Below are positions 1 through 9,094 of a stretch of DNA of 64,000 nt, in pieces. Under the pieces are notes generated by a model. That model did no database searches. It was not told the DNA's origin and saw only the letters and a list, made by a program, of their open reading frames with translations. Origin of the DNA: Flammeovirga yaeyamensis (GTDB lineage Bacteria > Bacteroidota > Bacteroidia > Cytophagales > Flammeovirgaceae); contig NZ_CP076132.1 of NCBI RefSeq assembly GCF_018736045.1, positions 3,891,501 through 3,955,500 on the forward strand. Reading direction: 5' to 3'. Numbering within the stretch: the first letter of the stretch is position 1; each line of letters starts with the position of its first letter. The position numbers and the translations under genes are program-made.

Positions 1-159
1 ACAGGTTCAGAAGACATAACTTTCCCTCCTCAGCAAATTGAGAAATTACATCAGTTGATTACTGCATCGAAGTTTAAAGTATTTCAGGGAACAGCACATT
101 CTCCTTATTATGAATTGCCAGAAGAATACAATGAAGTAATTAAGCAGTTTTGTCAATAG
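1..159 (+). CDS. alpha/beta hydrolase, C-terminal fragment (cut by window edge)
   Basis: The frame is open from base 1 to a TAG stop at 157-159 and gives 52 residues. The piece GTAHSPYYELPEEYNEVI resembles the C-terminus of alpha/beta-hydrolase-fold enzymes, where the catalytic histidine sits in a G-x-x-H-s-P context and is followed by a helix ending in a phenylalanine-rich tail. The upstream G-S-E-D-x-x-x-P could be the loop after the strand that carries the catalytic acid. The substrate cannot be judged because the nucleophile elbow and oxyanion region lie outside the window. No terminator is obvious after the stop. Confidence 0.55.
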   Translation, partial: TGSEDITFPPQQIEKLHQLITASKFKVFQGTAHSPYYELPEEYNEVIKQFCQ

Positions 160-288
160 TATAATTCTTGGTTAAGGATAAAAAACGAAACCTATTGAAT
201 CAAATGTTTTTATACAATTTCAAGAAGTTCTTTTCTTATTATAGTAAGAATACAATTTCACTAAGAAAATAACTCCTGCAATGTTATA

Positions 289-684
289 TTGATTGATGCA
301 TCTCAATTTGTAACTCAAGTATTATCAACAGCTATTCAAAAAATGGTGAATTCGATTACTAAAAAATTTATAAGACCTAACCTTATCTACAAAAATGATC
401 AAAGAGTAGATTTAACCTTTGCTATTTTCGATTTAAAAAGTCATCAACTTATTGATGGAAGTGAAAAATTTAAATCTTTATTTCAATACAAAGAAGATGA
501 CAATGTCCATCTTAATGACCTTTTTTTAGATGAAAAATATCAACCACTATCAGTAGATTTTTTCATCGAAAAGGTAAACCTAAATGTACGTGCCTATACA
601 AAAAGTGAAAACGGGCATTATCATAAATTGATTTTCAATTCAAAGTGTTCTGAGACAAAAATCCATATTTCATTTGTTCTTTAA
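289..684 (+). CDS. small PAS-like domain protein, unknown function
   Basis: A 131-residue reading frame that starts at TTG 289; an in-frame ATG at 343 would shorten it to 113 residues. I do not recognise a named family. The stretch from about residue 43, AIFDLKSHQLIDGSEKFKSLF, then a hydrophilic bend, a short helix and three beta-like segments, has the order of a PAS sensor fold. There is no output domain, signal peptide or membrane segment. It may be a free-standing PAS protein or the remnant of a larger sensor; the lack of a good ATG fits a remnant. Its neighbours do not suggest a role. Confidence 0.4.
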   Translation: MIDASQFVTQVLSTAIQKMVNSITKKFIRPNLIYKNDQRVDLTFAIFDLKSHQLIDGSEKFKSLFQYKEDDNVHLNDLFLDEKYQPLSVDFFIEKVNLNVRAYTKSENGHYHKLIFNSKCSETKIHISFVL

Positions 685-732
685 TATTTAGTATTAAATC
701 CAAAAACACACATATTATTGATGTTCACTCTT

Positions 733-1476
733 TTATAACAAATAAAAGATGCAATAAGTCATGCCTAAATTAAAACCGGAATGACATAACACTGCTCCCC
801 AAATAGATTGGATCTTCATTTTATAATAGAAAAATAAACGGCTAACAACGTACATTCCTGCTACCCAAAGTAAGCAAGGGAGTAAATAAAAATCCCATTG
901 ATTATTGATAAACACTAGACCAAAGTGAGAAATATGGGTAATCGCAAAGGCAAGGCTATCAATCATAGATGCTTTTTGATCTCCTAATGAAGCCGCAAAA
1001 CTCTCGTGTATCAACCCTCTAAATAAAAACTCTTCTCCAATAGGACTAAATATCATTCCCGTTATTGCCATTATAAAAAACATAATAAGCTTCTGATCTG
1101 CAGGCATCCCCTCTTGAATATTATACGACTTACCTATGTAGACATACCAATTTTGGTAGCTATCACTATAAAGTAAAATACCAACAACATACAATAAAAG
1201 ACTAAATGAAACACCAATTATTAAAGCCAGCATCAACCAATTATAATTTTGAGGAAGTTGTAGACCAATATGTTTCCTTCCAGCTTTATTTAAAAATAAA
1301 AATGGAGTGATCGCGTAGATAGTCATCACTAAACCAATAAATTGATAGCTTGAAGTTTGATTAGCGTGTAATACCAAAAGGAATCTTGGAAAACAGAAAA
1401 TACCAATAAGTATGCAACCTGTTTTAACATCAAATGATAGCTTTTTCTGCCAAAATGAATGTAATAGTTCTTGCAT
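733..1476 (-). CDS. CPBP family intramembrane metalloprotease (CAAX protease-like)
   Basis: This 247-residue protein has about seven or eight hydrophobic segments and the three motifs of the CPBP/Abi (Rce1-like) family: E148-E149-x-x-x-R153 in GEEFLFRG, a histidine in FAITHISH near 181-184, and H232-x-x-x-N236 in CHSGFN. Members are intramembrane glutamic or metal-dependent proteases; bacterial ones are often linked to peptide maturation or self-immunity, but the target here cannot be read from the sequence. No bacteriocin-like gene sits beside it. It runs convergently with the upstream PAS-like gene and diverges from the thioesterase gene. Confidence 0.85.
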   Translation of the reverse strand: MQELLHSFWQKKLSFDVKTGCILIGIFCFPRFLLVLHANQTSSYQFIGLVMTIYAITPFLFLNKAGRKHIGLQLPQNYNWLMLALIIGVSFSLLLYVVGILLYSDSYQNWYVYIGKSYNIQEGMPADQKLIMFFIMAITGMIFSPIGEEFLFRGLIHESFAASLGDQKASMIDSLAFAITHISHFGLVFINNQWDFYLLPCLLWVAGMYVVSRLFFYYKMKIQSIWGAVLCHSGFNLGMTYCIFYLL

Positions 1477-1606
1477 AGTTTAATTTTATAATTTAATAGT
1501 TTGTTTTTGCATACTTCAGAAATCGTAAATATATTATATTTTTCTCCATTCAAATTATCAACTGATAGACAACCCTAGTAAATTGCGAACCTATTTATTA
1601 TCAGTT

Positions 1607-2047
1607 ATGGAAGAAAGAATAAGGAAAACAATCACTAGACAATTTAAGGCCATATTTCCAAATACGCTAAACGCAAACAACACTTTATTTGGTGGAGAAG
1701 CGATGAAGTGGATGGACGAAGTGGCTTATATTACTGCTACACGATTTACTAGACAAAAAATGTTTACGCTTAAAACAGAAGATGTAAAGTTTCTGAAAGC
1801 TGTAACTCCAGATACAATTGTTGAAGTAGTAGGAAAAGTTGAAAAGGCAGATCCTATTAAACTAAGAGTTATACTGGAAATTTATGCTGAAGACATGTAC
1901 GCTGATACTCGTGAAAAAGTGATGGAAAGCGTCTTCATTTTCGTGGCATTAAACGATAACAATAAGCCTGTAAGAATTGATTACAGTCGTTTTGAAAAAG
2001 AAAAAGAAGTGGAATTAGATTTGGCTTTGGAAAATCGAGCGAATTAA
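1607..2047 (+). CDS. acyl-CoA thioesterase, hotdog fold (YciA/BACH type)
   Basis: The protein (146 residues from ATG 1607) is a single hotdog domain. N-A-N-N-T-L-F-G-G-E-A-M-K-W-M-D near residues 20-35 is the conserved helix entry of acyl-CoA hydrolases; the following D is the usual catalytic acid. The T-x-x-V-x-F-L-K-A-V strand and the middle VVGKVEKAD strand fit the family. The enzyme hydrolyses acyl-CoA to free acid and CoA in the cytosol. A TTG at 1583 would add eight residues, but the ATG gives the usual N-terminus (charged, just before the hotdog helix). It is followed at once by a strong bidirectional terminator shared with the convergent GH5 gene. Confidence 0.85.
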   Translation: MEERIRKTITRQFKAIFPNTLNANNTLFGGEAMKWMDEVAYITATRFTRQKMFTLKTEDVKFLKAVTPDTIVEVVGKVEKADPIKLRVILEIYAEDMYADTREKVMESVFIFVALNDNNKPVRIDYSRFEKEKEVELDLALENRAN

Positions 2048-2067
2048 TCTGACCCTTTAGATAAATC

Positions 2068-2108
2068 AAAAAGTCATTCACATATAAAAGTGTGAATGAC
2101 TTTTTTTT
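2068..2108. terminator. bidirectional rho-independent terminator
   Basis: A perfect 12-bp stem, AAGTCATTCACA (2071-2082) paired with TGTGAATGACTT (2091-2102), with an A-rich left flank and a run of eight T on the right. It lies between the convergent thioesterase and GH5 genes and can serve both. Confidence 0.85.
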
Positions 2109-2109
2109 G

Positions 2110-3099
2110 TTACTTCTCTATTGTATTGTATTCCAACATTATCTTTCTGACAAAAGTACCTGAAGGAGTTAATTCCTTCCATCCTCCTTTATTTGATGCT
2201 CCCGGTAATAATGCCGATGCACCCTCCGCTTTATCATTAATAGACCAATTGCAATGGGAGATATTATTTTGTTTCATCCACTTTATCCATGCATTTGTCT
2301 CTTCGTAATCTACTTTGCCATCTCCATTTGCATTTACAGCTCCCCACTCTGTGACAAACAATGCAATTCCTTTCTTTAAAGCCTCATCAGCTTTGTTTCT
2401 TAATTTTTGACCATGACTGCCCGCATAAAAATGTAAAGTGTAGGCAATGTTCGATTGATCAATAGGATCCTTTGCTGCATCATCCACATCTTGAGACCAA
2501 GTTGGTGTACCCACAATTATGATATTATCAGGATCGTGTTTGCGTATAGCAGAAATAATAGATTCCGCATAGGGCTTAATATCTTTACTCCACGAAACTT
2601 GAAGTGGTTCATTATAGATCTCATACAACACATTGGGTAAATGTCCGTATTTCTTCGCCATCTCTTCGAAAAAAGAAGCCGCTTTATCCCAATCCGTCTC
2701 GTGTGCATGATGAGAATGCCAATCAATAATCACATACATATCATTCTCGACTGCTGCATTAATGATCAACTCGACTCTTTCTTTATTACTTTTTTCATCT
2801 GTAAAATACCCACCTTTATCTTCTATTCCCATTGCTGCCCGAATAATTCTAGCATCCCAATCTTTATTTAACCAACTGACAACTTCTTTAGTGTAATATT
2901 TTGCTCCTCCCCAACCATTATTCGACCAAAATAAACTGGCTCCGGCAAAACTGATATTTTCACCATTCTGATTGATAATTTTATTTCCTTCAACTTGTAA
3001 TAATCCATGACTACTCACCTGTGCTTTAAGTTGAAATGAGAATAAGATAAGTAATACATTTAGGATTCTGAAAGATAAAATTAGGTTGAATTGTTTCAT
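2110..3099 (-). CDS. secreted endo-beta-1,4-glucanase, glycoside hydrolase family 5 (GH5_2-like)
   Basis: The 329-residue protein starts with a signal peptide (hydrophobic 6-24, cleavage near LKA-Q27). The rest is one GH5 TIM barrel: the conserved arginine region DARIIRAAMG near 82-91, IIDWHSH at 124-130, the acid/base E164 in YEIYNEP and the nucleophile E251 in VTEWG, with HFYAGSHG before it. These are the marks of cellulase-type GH5, subfamily 2. There is no carbohydrate-binding module and no type IX sorting domain, so it is probably periplasmic or released. It lies just downstream of the GH3 beta-glucosidase gene on the same strand, 76 bases apart, so the two probably act in sequence on a beta-glucan. 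Confidence 0.9.
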   Translation of the reverse strand: MKQFNLILSFRILNVLLILFSFQLKAQVSSHGLLQVEGNKIINQNGENISFAGASLFWSNNGWGGAKYYTKEVVSWLNKDWDARIIRAAMGIEDKGGYFTDEKSNKERVELIINAAVENDMYVIIDWHSHHAHETDWDKAASFFEEMAKKYGHLPNVLYEIYNEPLQVSWSKDIKPYAESIISAIRKHDPDNIIIVGTPTWSQDVDDAAKDPIDQSNIAYTLHFYAGSHGQKLRNKADEALKKGIALFVTEWGAVNANGDGKVDYEETNAWIKWMKQNNISHCNWSINDKAEGASALLPGASNKGGWKELTPSGTFVRKIMLEYNTIEK

Positions 3100-3175
3100 A
3101 TAACTGATTTAAAAATTAGTCGTTGAAAAAAGTCCTTATCAATGTAAATCAAATGATAAGGACCTTTTAATTGTT

Positions 3176-5452
3176 TTACATGGCTTGTTTGCCTATTCGA
3201 ATAGTCATTTGATTTTTTGTTGTAGAATTCGATCCCACAAAAATATCAATTTCTCCCTCTTCAACATCAAATACTCCTTCGTTATCGTAGTATTTAAAAT
3301 CATCATAAGCTAATTCAAATTGAATCATTTTACTCTCCTTAGGAGCCAATGTCACTTTCTCAAAACGTTTCAACTGTCTTACCGGTCGAGTAATTCTTCC
3401 AAAACGATCTCTGATATACAATTGTACTACTTCTGTGGTTTCACGAACTCCAATATTTGTCACCCTTATCTGAACAGTAAGTGTCTGATTTTCCTGCAAT
3501 GATGCCATTGATGTTGAGTATTTATCATATTTCACTTCGCTGTAAGATAAACCATAACCGAAAGGATATAATGGAGTGTATCCTACATCTAAATAGTGTG
3601 ATTCATTCCCTAAACTACTTTGCCACGCCCCAACAGGGATATCATCAATTCCTACAAATTTTTCAGGATCAGCCGGACGACCAGTATTCTTATGATTATA
3701 GAAATAAGGCAACTGACCCGCTGCTTTTGGCCAACTCACAGGTAATCTTCCAGATGGTTCCGCTTTACCATAAAGGATTTCTTCTAAAGCAGGACCGCCC
3801 ATTGTTCCAGGGTGCCACATCATTAAAACAGCATCTAATTGATCAACATATTCAGTGATATTGATAGGTCTACCTGCCATGATCACCATAACGACCGGTT
3901 TATTTAGCTTCAATAATTTTTGCAGTAATTCCTCTTGTGCTCCTGGCAATTTGATGTTCGCTCTCGAATGTGCTTCTCCAGATAGAATTGCTTCCTCTCC
4001 ACCTACAAATACAATCACATCCGACTTCTTTGCTGCAGCAACAACTTTATTAAATTGCTTGTTACTCTTATCTCTACTATGGGTTAAGCCCTCTTCAAAA
4101 ACAGCACTCTCCATCGCTTCTCTTGGCGTAACACTTGGTTCTTCTTCACCATCAAATGCCCAAGTTCCTAGTTGCTCTTTCCCTTTATCTGCAAGCGGAC
4201 CTGTCAACAATATCTTTTTATTCGCTTTTAAAGGTAAAATACCTTCATTCTTCAATAAAACAGAACTTTCTATAGCCGCATTTTTTGCCAATTGAAGATT
4301 TTCTTCAGCATACATTTTTTTCCCTGGGTGATCATTAGGAATGTAAGGTTGATCAAAAAGTCCCAATCGGAATTTGATTCGAAGGATATTCTTCACATAA
4401 AAATCAAGTTGACTTTCTGCCACTTTACCTTCTTTAATTAATTCGATGAAATGTTTATCATAAGCTTCAGAAGTCATCTCCATATCCAATCCCGCATTCG
4501 CTGATAATTTAGCAGCTTCTTTTTCATTTTCAGCGAAACCATGAGGAATCATCTCGGTAATCGAATTCCAATCAGAAACAACGAACCCATCAAATTGATA
4601 TTCTCCCCTTAATATATCGGTAAGAATTTTCTTATTTCCTGAAGCAGGCACACCATTGATTTCGTTAAATGACGACATAAACGTTGCAGCATTATTTTCT
4701 ACAGCCGTTTTGAAGGGTGGTAAATAGGTATTGTACATTTGCTCATTACTAATAATAGCAGTATTGTAATCTCTACCACCTATTGCAGCACCATAACCTA
4801 AATAGTGTTTAGCACAAGCAGCCATTTTTGTGGGGTCAGACAAATCATCACCTTGGAATCCATTAATATAGGCAGCACTCATTACTTGGCCCAAGTAAGG
4901 ATCTTCACCAGGAGATTCTGCAATTCGTCCCCAACGTGAATCTTGACTAATATCCAACATAGGAGCAAAAGTCCATCGAATACCCATTGCACTAGCTTCT
5001 AAAGCAGCTACTCGGCTACCTTCTTTAGCCACCTCTGGATTCCAGCTAGCTGCTTGACCTAAGGGAATAGGAAAAAGGGTTTTGAACCCATGAATTACAT
5101 CTCTCGCAAAAATTAATGGAATACCGTGTTTGCTTTCTTCTACGGCTGCTTTTTGAAGGGTACGGATATCGGCTGTATCCTCAATGTTAAGAAAAGCACC
5201 AATTTCTCCGTTTCGAACTTGCTGAATAAGTTCTTTAGACAAACCATCTTTGTCTCTACTACTGCCTCCTCTTAGTGCCAATTGACCTACTTTTTCTTCC
5301 AAGGTCATCTGATCTACTATTGCATTAATCTTAGATTCAATCTCGTCCTTATCATTAGCTACTTGTGTACTTGATAAGCCACAGGCAGAAAATAAAAAGG
5401 TAATTAATAAATAAGGAAGGAAGTTTCCCGTTGTTGTATTCTTAAAACTCAT
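3176..5452 (-). CDS. bglX: beta-glucosidase lipoprotein, glycoside hydrolase family 3 (BglX type)
   Basis: 758 residues. A lipoprotein signal ends in the lipobox LFSAC (Cys24). The GH3 N-terminal barrel follows: FARDVIHGFKTLFPIPL, W-x-F-A-P-M-L-D, the KHYLGYG segment, and the nucleophile D294 in DGFVVSDW. Next come the GH3 C-terminal sandwich with the flexible loop VFVGGEEAILSGEAHSR, which supplies the acid/base candidates, and a fibronectin-like tail. It releases glucose from the non-reducing end of beta-gluco-oligosaccharides, likely at the periplasmic face of a membrane. Length and order match E. coli BglX. GH5 endoglucanase lies directly downstream, so the pair looks like a small beta-glucan operon. 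Confidence 0.92.
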   Translation of the reverse strand: MSFKNTTTGNFLPYLLITFLFSACGLSSTQVANDKDEIESKINAIVDQMTLEEKVGQLALRGGSSRDKDGLSKELIQQVRNGEIGAFLNIEDTADIRTLQKAAVEESKHGIPLIFARDVIHGFKTLFPIPLGQAASWNPEVAKEGSRVAALEASAMGIRWTFAPMLDISQDSRWGRIAESPGEDPYLGQVMSAAYINGFQGDDLSDPTKMAACAKHYLGYGAAIGGRDYNTAIISNEQMYNTYLPPFKTAVENNAATFMSSFNEINGVPASGNKKILTDILRGEYQFDGFVVSDWNSITEMIPHGFAENEKEAAKLSANAGLDMEMTSEAYDKHFIELIKEGKVAESQLDFYVKNILRIKFRLGLFDQPYIPNDHPGKKMYAEENLQLAKNAAIESSVLLKNEGILPLKANKKILLTGPLADKGKEQLGTWAFDGEEEPSVTPREAMESAVFEEGLTHSRDKSNKQFNKVVAAAKKSDVIVFVGGEEAILSGEAHSRANIKLPGAQEELLQKLLKLNKPVVMVIMAGRPINITEYVDQLDAVLMMWHPGTMGGPALEEILYGKAEPSGRLPVSWPKAAGQLPYFYNHKNTGRPADPEKFVGIDDIPVGAWQSSLGNESHYLDVGYTPLYPFGYGLSYSEVKYDKYSTSMASLQENQTLTVQIRVTNIGVRETTEVVQLYIRDRFGRITRPVRQLKRFEKVTLAPKESKMIQFELAYDDFKYYDNEGVFDVEEGEIDIFVGSNSTTKNQMTIRIGKQAM

Positions 5453-6122
5453 TTCTAAATTTTATTGTTAGTGAAAATTAATTCATAGAAAAACACGATT
5501 CACTTTTGGTGATTCATGAAAGAGTTTTTGAATAAACTACAGGGATTAGCTTAGTTCAAAAGATATGTAAGTAGTAGTTGAACACAAATTAAGGAAAAAA
5601 ATAAAGTTTTTGAAATCATATCATGATATTCTTTCCAATATCAAACTGTTTAAAAAGTAGTGAAAGAGAAAGCAAATAAAATAAGTCATCTAATAATTTT
5701 CAGCTTAACATATCCCACATTAATTGTTGTCTTACAAAATACTTTATCCATTTTTAGGAATATTCAAACAGAAATTTGCATCGTACTAATGTAGCTAATT
5801 CACACTGTGTTAATATGATTAAAGATCAAAAAAACCTCTTATTGAAATATTTGAACCATTAAAAAAAGTATCTAATTTCGATGCAGCAAAACGAAAAACT
5901 AATAAGAATAACCACAGAAACTTTTAAAATATCACCTGTTATAATGTTTAACTTACTATTACCTTTTACTTCCTTTAAATCAAATAGTACCTACTTCTTA
6001 GTACTATAAAAAAATCAGCTTACAGATTAAATCTCATTGTACAAAAGACATAATGATACTAGACTATCATTGATTCTTTCCCAACCTCATCATCTATTCT
6101 GTAGTTGATGAGGTTTTATATT
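5453..6122. other. 670-base gene gap with promoter-like and terminator-like signals
   Basis: No reading frame over 60 codons. The left part must hold the minus-strand promoter of the GH3 gene; I see no clean TAnnTTTG element there. The right part holds, on the plus strand, a promoter-like pair and a terminator-like hairpin, described as a separate small-RNA candidate. One 42-codon plus-strand frame (5881-6009, ATG to TAA) lies in that unit, without a recognisable product. Confidence 0.5.
5887..6118 (+). ncRNA. candidate small RNA or small-protein transcript
   Basis: On the plus strand, between two minus-strand genes, TTG (5851-5853) is followed after 19 bases by TAATTTCG (5873-5880), one base from the Bacteroidota -7 consensus TAnnTTTG. 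About 200 bases further on, AACCTCATCA (6083-6092) pairs perfectly with TGATGAGGTT (6106-6115), followed by a T-rich tract on the plus strand only. The minus strand has no T tract after this stem, so the hairpin is a poor terminator for the permease gene. A 42-codon frame starts at 5881, at or just before the expected transcript start; a 21-codon frame starts at 5944. The call is an inference from signals. Confidence 0.3.
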
Positions 6123-7355
6123 TTATTCAAATCTTAATGATTCAATTGGGTCAAGTTTAGAGGCTTTGTTAGCAGGGTAAAATCCAGAAGTTACACCAAC
6201 AAACACACAGACAATAATGGAAATAAATAACCAAATCCATGGGAAAATAAAACTTTCTGACCCCATAAATGAGGACAGTACATTTCCTATTAACGCACCA
6301 ATAAATACACCTAAAAATCCACCTAAAAGACAGATAAATATCGCTTCAATAAGGAATTGCTGACGAATAGCATTGGTTGTTGCTCCTAATGATTTTCTAA
6401 TACCAATTTCCCTAGTTCTTTCTGTTACAGATACCATCATAATATTCATCAAGCCAATTGATGCACCTAATAAGGTAACAATGGCTATCACTAAACCACC
6501 CCATCTTAAGTTGGTTGTCATGGCATCAAATTCTGCACTCAAAGAGTCTCTTTTTGTTATTTCAAAAGAATCAGGTTTACCTAATTGGTCTTTTCTAATC
6601 ACCCTCAAAATACCTCGAGCTTCTGATATCGCATAATCCACCCCTCGAGGGTCTGTGGTACTTACTACTGCTTTATAATAGAGAGTCTGACCTGTCGCAA
6701 ATTTGTTGGCATTATTTAAAGGGATAAATACTTTTCTATCGGCACTACCTCCACCAATACCACCTTTTTCCTCTACCACTCCTATAACTAGGTATTTCTT
6801 GCCTTTAAAACCGATGGTTTTATTGATGGGATCTTCATTTTTTTCAAATAGGTTATCAAAAACTTCTTTGGTAATGATGGCTACATTTTGTCCTTGTAAT
6901 AGTTCTACCGAAGTGAAAGATCTACCATCTTTCATTTTGTACCCGTTATTTTTTAGGTACATATCATCAATACCTGTCACATTATAATTTGGTGTTGTCT
7001 TTTTGGACAATCTTTTGATTTCTAAGGATTGTCCAACTGTCACCTCTAAACTTACTTTGCCTTCTACAGGTAATAACTGTTTGAATTTTTTCATTTCTTG
7101 ATAAGAAATGACGTTTTTCTTCGCTAATTTCTTACCAAAAGCACCTCGTCTTCTTGTAAGATCAGTTACATCAAAATTATTTACTCCTAGATCAGACATA
7201 CCAGAGTTAATTGACTCACTTACAGCATCAATAGCTGTCATAATCCCTACTAACGAGGTGATACCGATAGTAATCATTGCTGCCGTTAAGATCGTTCTTA
7301 ATTTGTTGGCTTTGACTGAAGAGTAAGCTTCGAAGAAGTATGTTAAAAATTGCAT
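6123..7355 (-). CDS. ABC transporter permease, MacB/FtsX type
   Basis: 410 residues: a first membrane helix near 22-45, a large periplasmic MacB_PCD domain (about 46-280), then three C-terminal helices typical of FtsX permeases (about 285-308, 335-358 and 370-395). Between the first two of these is the cytoplasmic coupling region SVTERTREIGIRKSLGA, the best-conserved motif of this family, which contacts the ATPase. MacB-like systems use ATP to move periplasmic substrates or signals rather than to pump across the inner membrane. The partner ATPase is not encoded beside it; the nearest genes are GH3 and the GATase-like protein. The substrate is unknown. Confidence 0.85.
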   Translation of the reverse strand: MQFLTYFFEAYSSVKANKLRTILTAAMITIGITSLVGIMTAIDAVSESINSGMSDLGVNNFDVTDLTRRRGAFGKKLAKKNVISYQEMKKFKQLLPVEGKVSLEVTVGQSLEIKRLSKKTTPNYNVTGIDDMYLKNNGYKMKDGRSFTSVELLQGQNVAIITKEVFDNLFEKNEDPINKTIGFKGKKYLVIGVVEEKGGIGGGSADRKVFIPLNNANKFATGQTLYYKAVVSTTDPRGVDYAISEARGILRVIRKDQLGKPDSFEITKRDSLSAEFDAMTTNLRWGGLVIAIVTLLGASIGLMNIMMVSVTERTREIGIRKSLGATTNAIRQQFLIEAIFICLLGGFLGVFIGALIGNVLSSFMGSESFIFPWIWLFISIIVCVFVGVTSGFYPANKASKLDPIESLRFE

Positions 7356-7587
7356 TGTTTATGAAAAATATTTCTTCAAATAATCCTATATGTAATTTTA
7401 ATTTTCTCCATAAATGAAAAATAAATTACATCGTAATAAATTGAAGAATTCTAAGGGTTTTCGATAGAATAACATTAAAAAAACAATTGTATCTTAAAGA
7501 TAGTTTAAAATATTAAAACGAACGTGTTTTTTAAGCACCTTTCGTTAGATCGACCCAATTAACAAAATTAACCCACACGCACAATAA

Positions 7588-8850
7588 ATGAAGACCATTA
7601 TCTCTATCTATTTTCTACTTATAACTTCCATTGCGCCTTGCTTAGGAAGTCATTTGTTGGTTCCTATGGACGAACAACAAACGAATCACCTAAAAGCTTA
7701 TGGTGTCACTTTTTGGGTACTTGGCCAAGAAGTTGAGGCAGAATGGCTACTCAATTACAGAGGTGGAAGCTTTATGTTTAAAAATCAACCTTCTTTTGAA
7801 CAAGAATTGGTGATTAGAGGTGTTAGTTATGAAGTCATCTCCGATGCTCAAGCTTTACAAATAAAAGAAGAAATAGCACACCCTGAATCGAACATGGATT
7901 TAATGCGTTTGGATGCTGTTCCAAAAATTGCAGTTTATTCACCACCGTCTAAGCAACCTTGGGATGATGCCGTAACTTTAGTACTTACCTACGCAGAAAT
8001 TCCATATGATGTCATTTTCGATGATGAAGTAATGGCCGATTTATTACCTAAATACGATTGGCTTCATTTACATCACGAAGATTTCACCGGGCAATATGGT
8101 AAGTTTTATGCTACATATGGTCGAGAAGCGTGGTACATCGAGGCACAAAATCAGTTCGAAGCATCGGCTAAAAAGCATGGGTTTGAGAAAGTGTCGGAGT
8201 TGAAAGGGGCTGTGGTTAGAAAAATTAGTGATTTTTGTTTAGGAGGTGGATTCTTATTTGCCATGTGTTCAGCAACAGATACCTACGATATCGCACTAGC
8301 TGCACAAGATGTAGATATCTGTGACTACATGTATGATGGCGATGGTGTTGATTCTAATGTTCATGATCGTTTAAACTATGATAAAACGTTTGCATTTAAA
8401 GACTTTAAAATAAAACTAGATCCATATCAATACGAGTATTCTGAAATTGATAATCAAGCCTATGAAAGAGGATTAAGAGAAGAGAACGATTTCTTTGAAT
8501 TATTTACTTTCTCCGCGAAATGGGATCCTGTTCCCACAATGCTAACTCAAAATCATCAGAAACAAGTAAAGGGTTTTATGGGTCAAACTACTGCCTTTAA
8601 GAAAAGACTTATCAAAAGCGATGTGATCATCTTAGGAGAATGTGAATCTGTAGATGAGGCAAGATACATTCATGGTACATTTGGAAAAGGTACATGGACG
8701 TTTTTTGGAGGACATGATCCAGAAGACTACAGACACTTTGTTGGGGAGGAACCAACCGATCTAAATCTACACCCCAACTCTCCGGGATATCGATTGATTT
8801 TGAATAACATATTATTCCCTGCCGCAAAAAAGAAGAAACAAAAAACCTGA
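7588..8850 (+). CDS. conserved exported protein, class I glutamine-amidotransferase-like fold (often misnamed asparagine synthetase B)
   Basis: 420 residues with an N-terminal signal peptide (about 1-20). From memory, proteins with this highly conserved opening (LLVPMDEQQTNHLKAYGV) are widely labelled asparagine synthetase B in Bacteroidota. It has neither the N-terminal Cys2 glutaminase nor the PP-loop synthetase of AsnB and carries an export signal, so that name is unsupported. What can be seen is a possible amidotransferase-like elbow, GGGFLFAMCSATD with Cys227, an earlier acidic/His segment LHLHHEDF (about 159-166) and a late GGHDPED. This suggests a hydrolase or binding protein of the GATase1/ThuA-like fold. 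Substrate unknown; it stands alone between two unrelated genes. Confidence 0.7.
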   Translation: MKTIISIYFLLITSIAPCLGSHLLVPMDEQQTNHLKAYGVTFWVLGQEVEAEWLLNYRGGSFMFKNQPSFEQELVIRGVSYEVISDAQALQIKEEIAHPESNMDLMRLDAVPKIAVYSPPSKQPWDDAVTLVLTYAEIPYDVIFDDEVMADLLPKYDWLHLHHEDFTGQYGKFYATYGREAWYIEAQNQFEASAKKHGFEKVSELKGAVVRKISDFCLGGGFLFAMCSATDTYDIALAAQDVDICDYMYDGDGVDSNVHDRLNYDKTFAFKDFKIKLDPYQYEYSEIDNQAYERGLREENDFFELFTFSAKWDPVPTMLTQNHQKQVKGFMGQTTAFKKRLIKSDVIILGECESVDEARYIHGTFGKGTWTFFGGHDPEDYRHFVGEEPTDLNLHPNSPGYRLILNNILFPAAKKKKQKT

Positions 8851-8894
8851 TTTATTTAAATATTTAAAATTCACTTCAAAAGAGGTGTATCTTC

Positions 8895-8924
8895 AAAACC
8901 TGAGTTTAACTCGGGTTTTGTTAT
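8895..8924 (+). terminator. rho-independent terminator
   Basis: AAAACCTGAG (8896-8905) pairs with CTCGGGTTTT (one G-U pair) and is followed by a short T-rich stretch. It closes the upstream exported-protein gene. Confidence 0.7.
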
Positions 8925-9094
8925 ATAATAGCTTTGTTTGTAGTCTCTATAAAATATAATGTTTGGTAATAATTTTGGAATATCATCATAAATCGATTTT
9001 ATAGTATCATGAAATTAACTCACTCTGAAGAACATCTTCCATAGATAATTTCATTTATATCATTTACACTCTTCAATAATAAAATAGCTTAATA

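Noticed and set aside
1329-1553. Minus-strand 74-codon frame overlapping the CPBP gene start
   Set aside because: Out of frame with the CPBP protein and low in plausible protein features.
3320-4295. Several plus-strand frames opposite the GH3 gene
   Set aside because: Shadows of the GH3 coding strand, with no domain and overlapping one another.
5551-5582. TTAGTTCAA and GTAGTTGAA before the GH3 gene as a LytTR pair
   Set aside because: Spacing is 23 bp, one core is changed, and the orientation is opposite to the gene.
7541-7549. TTCGTTAGA before the GATase-like gene as another LytTR site
   Set aside because: Only one good copy; the sequence 20-22 bp upstream lacks a GTT core at the right place.
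7588-8850. Asparagine synthetase B function
   Set aside because: No N-terminal catalytic Cys2, no PP-loop, and a signal peptide is present.
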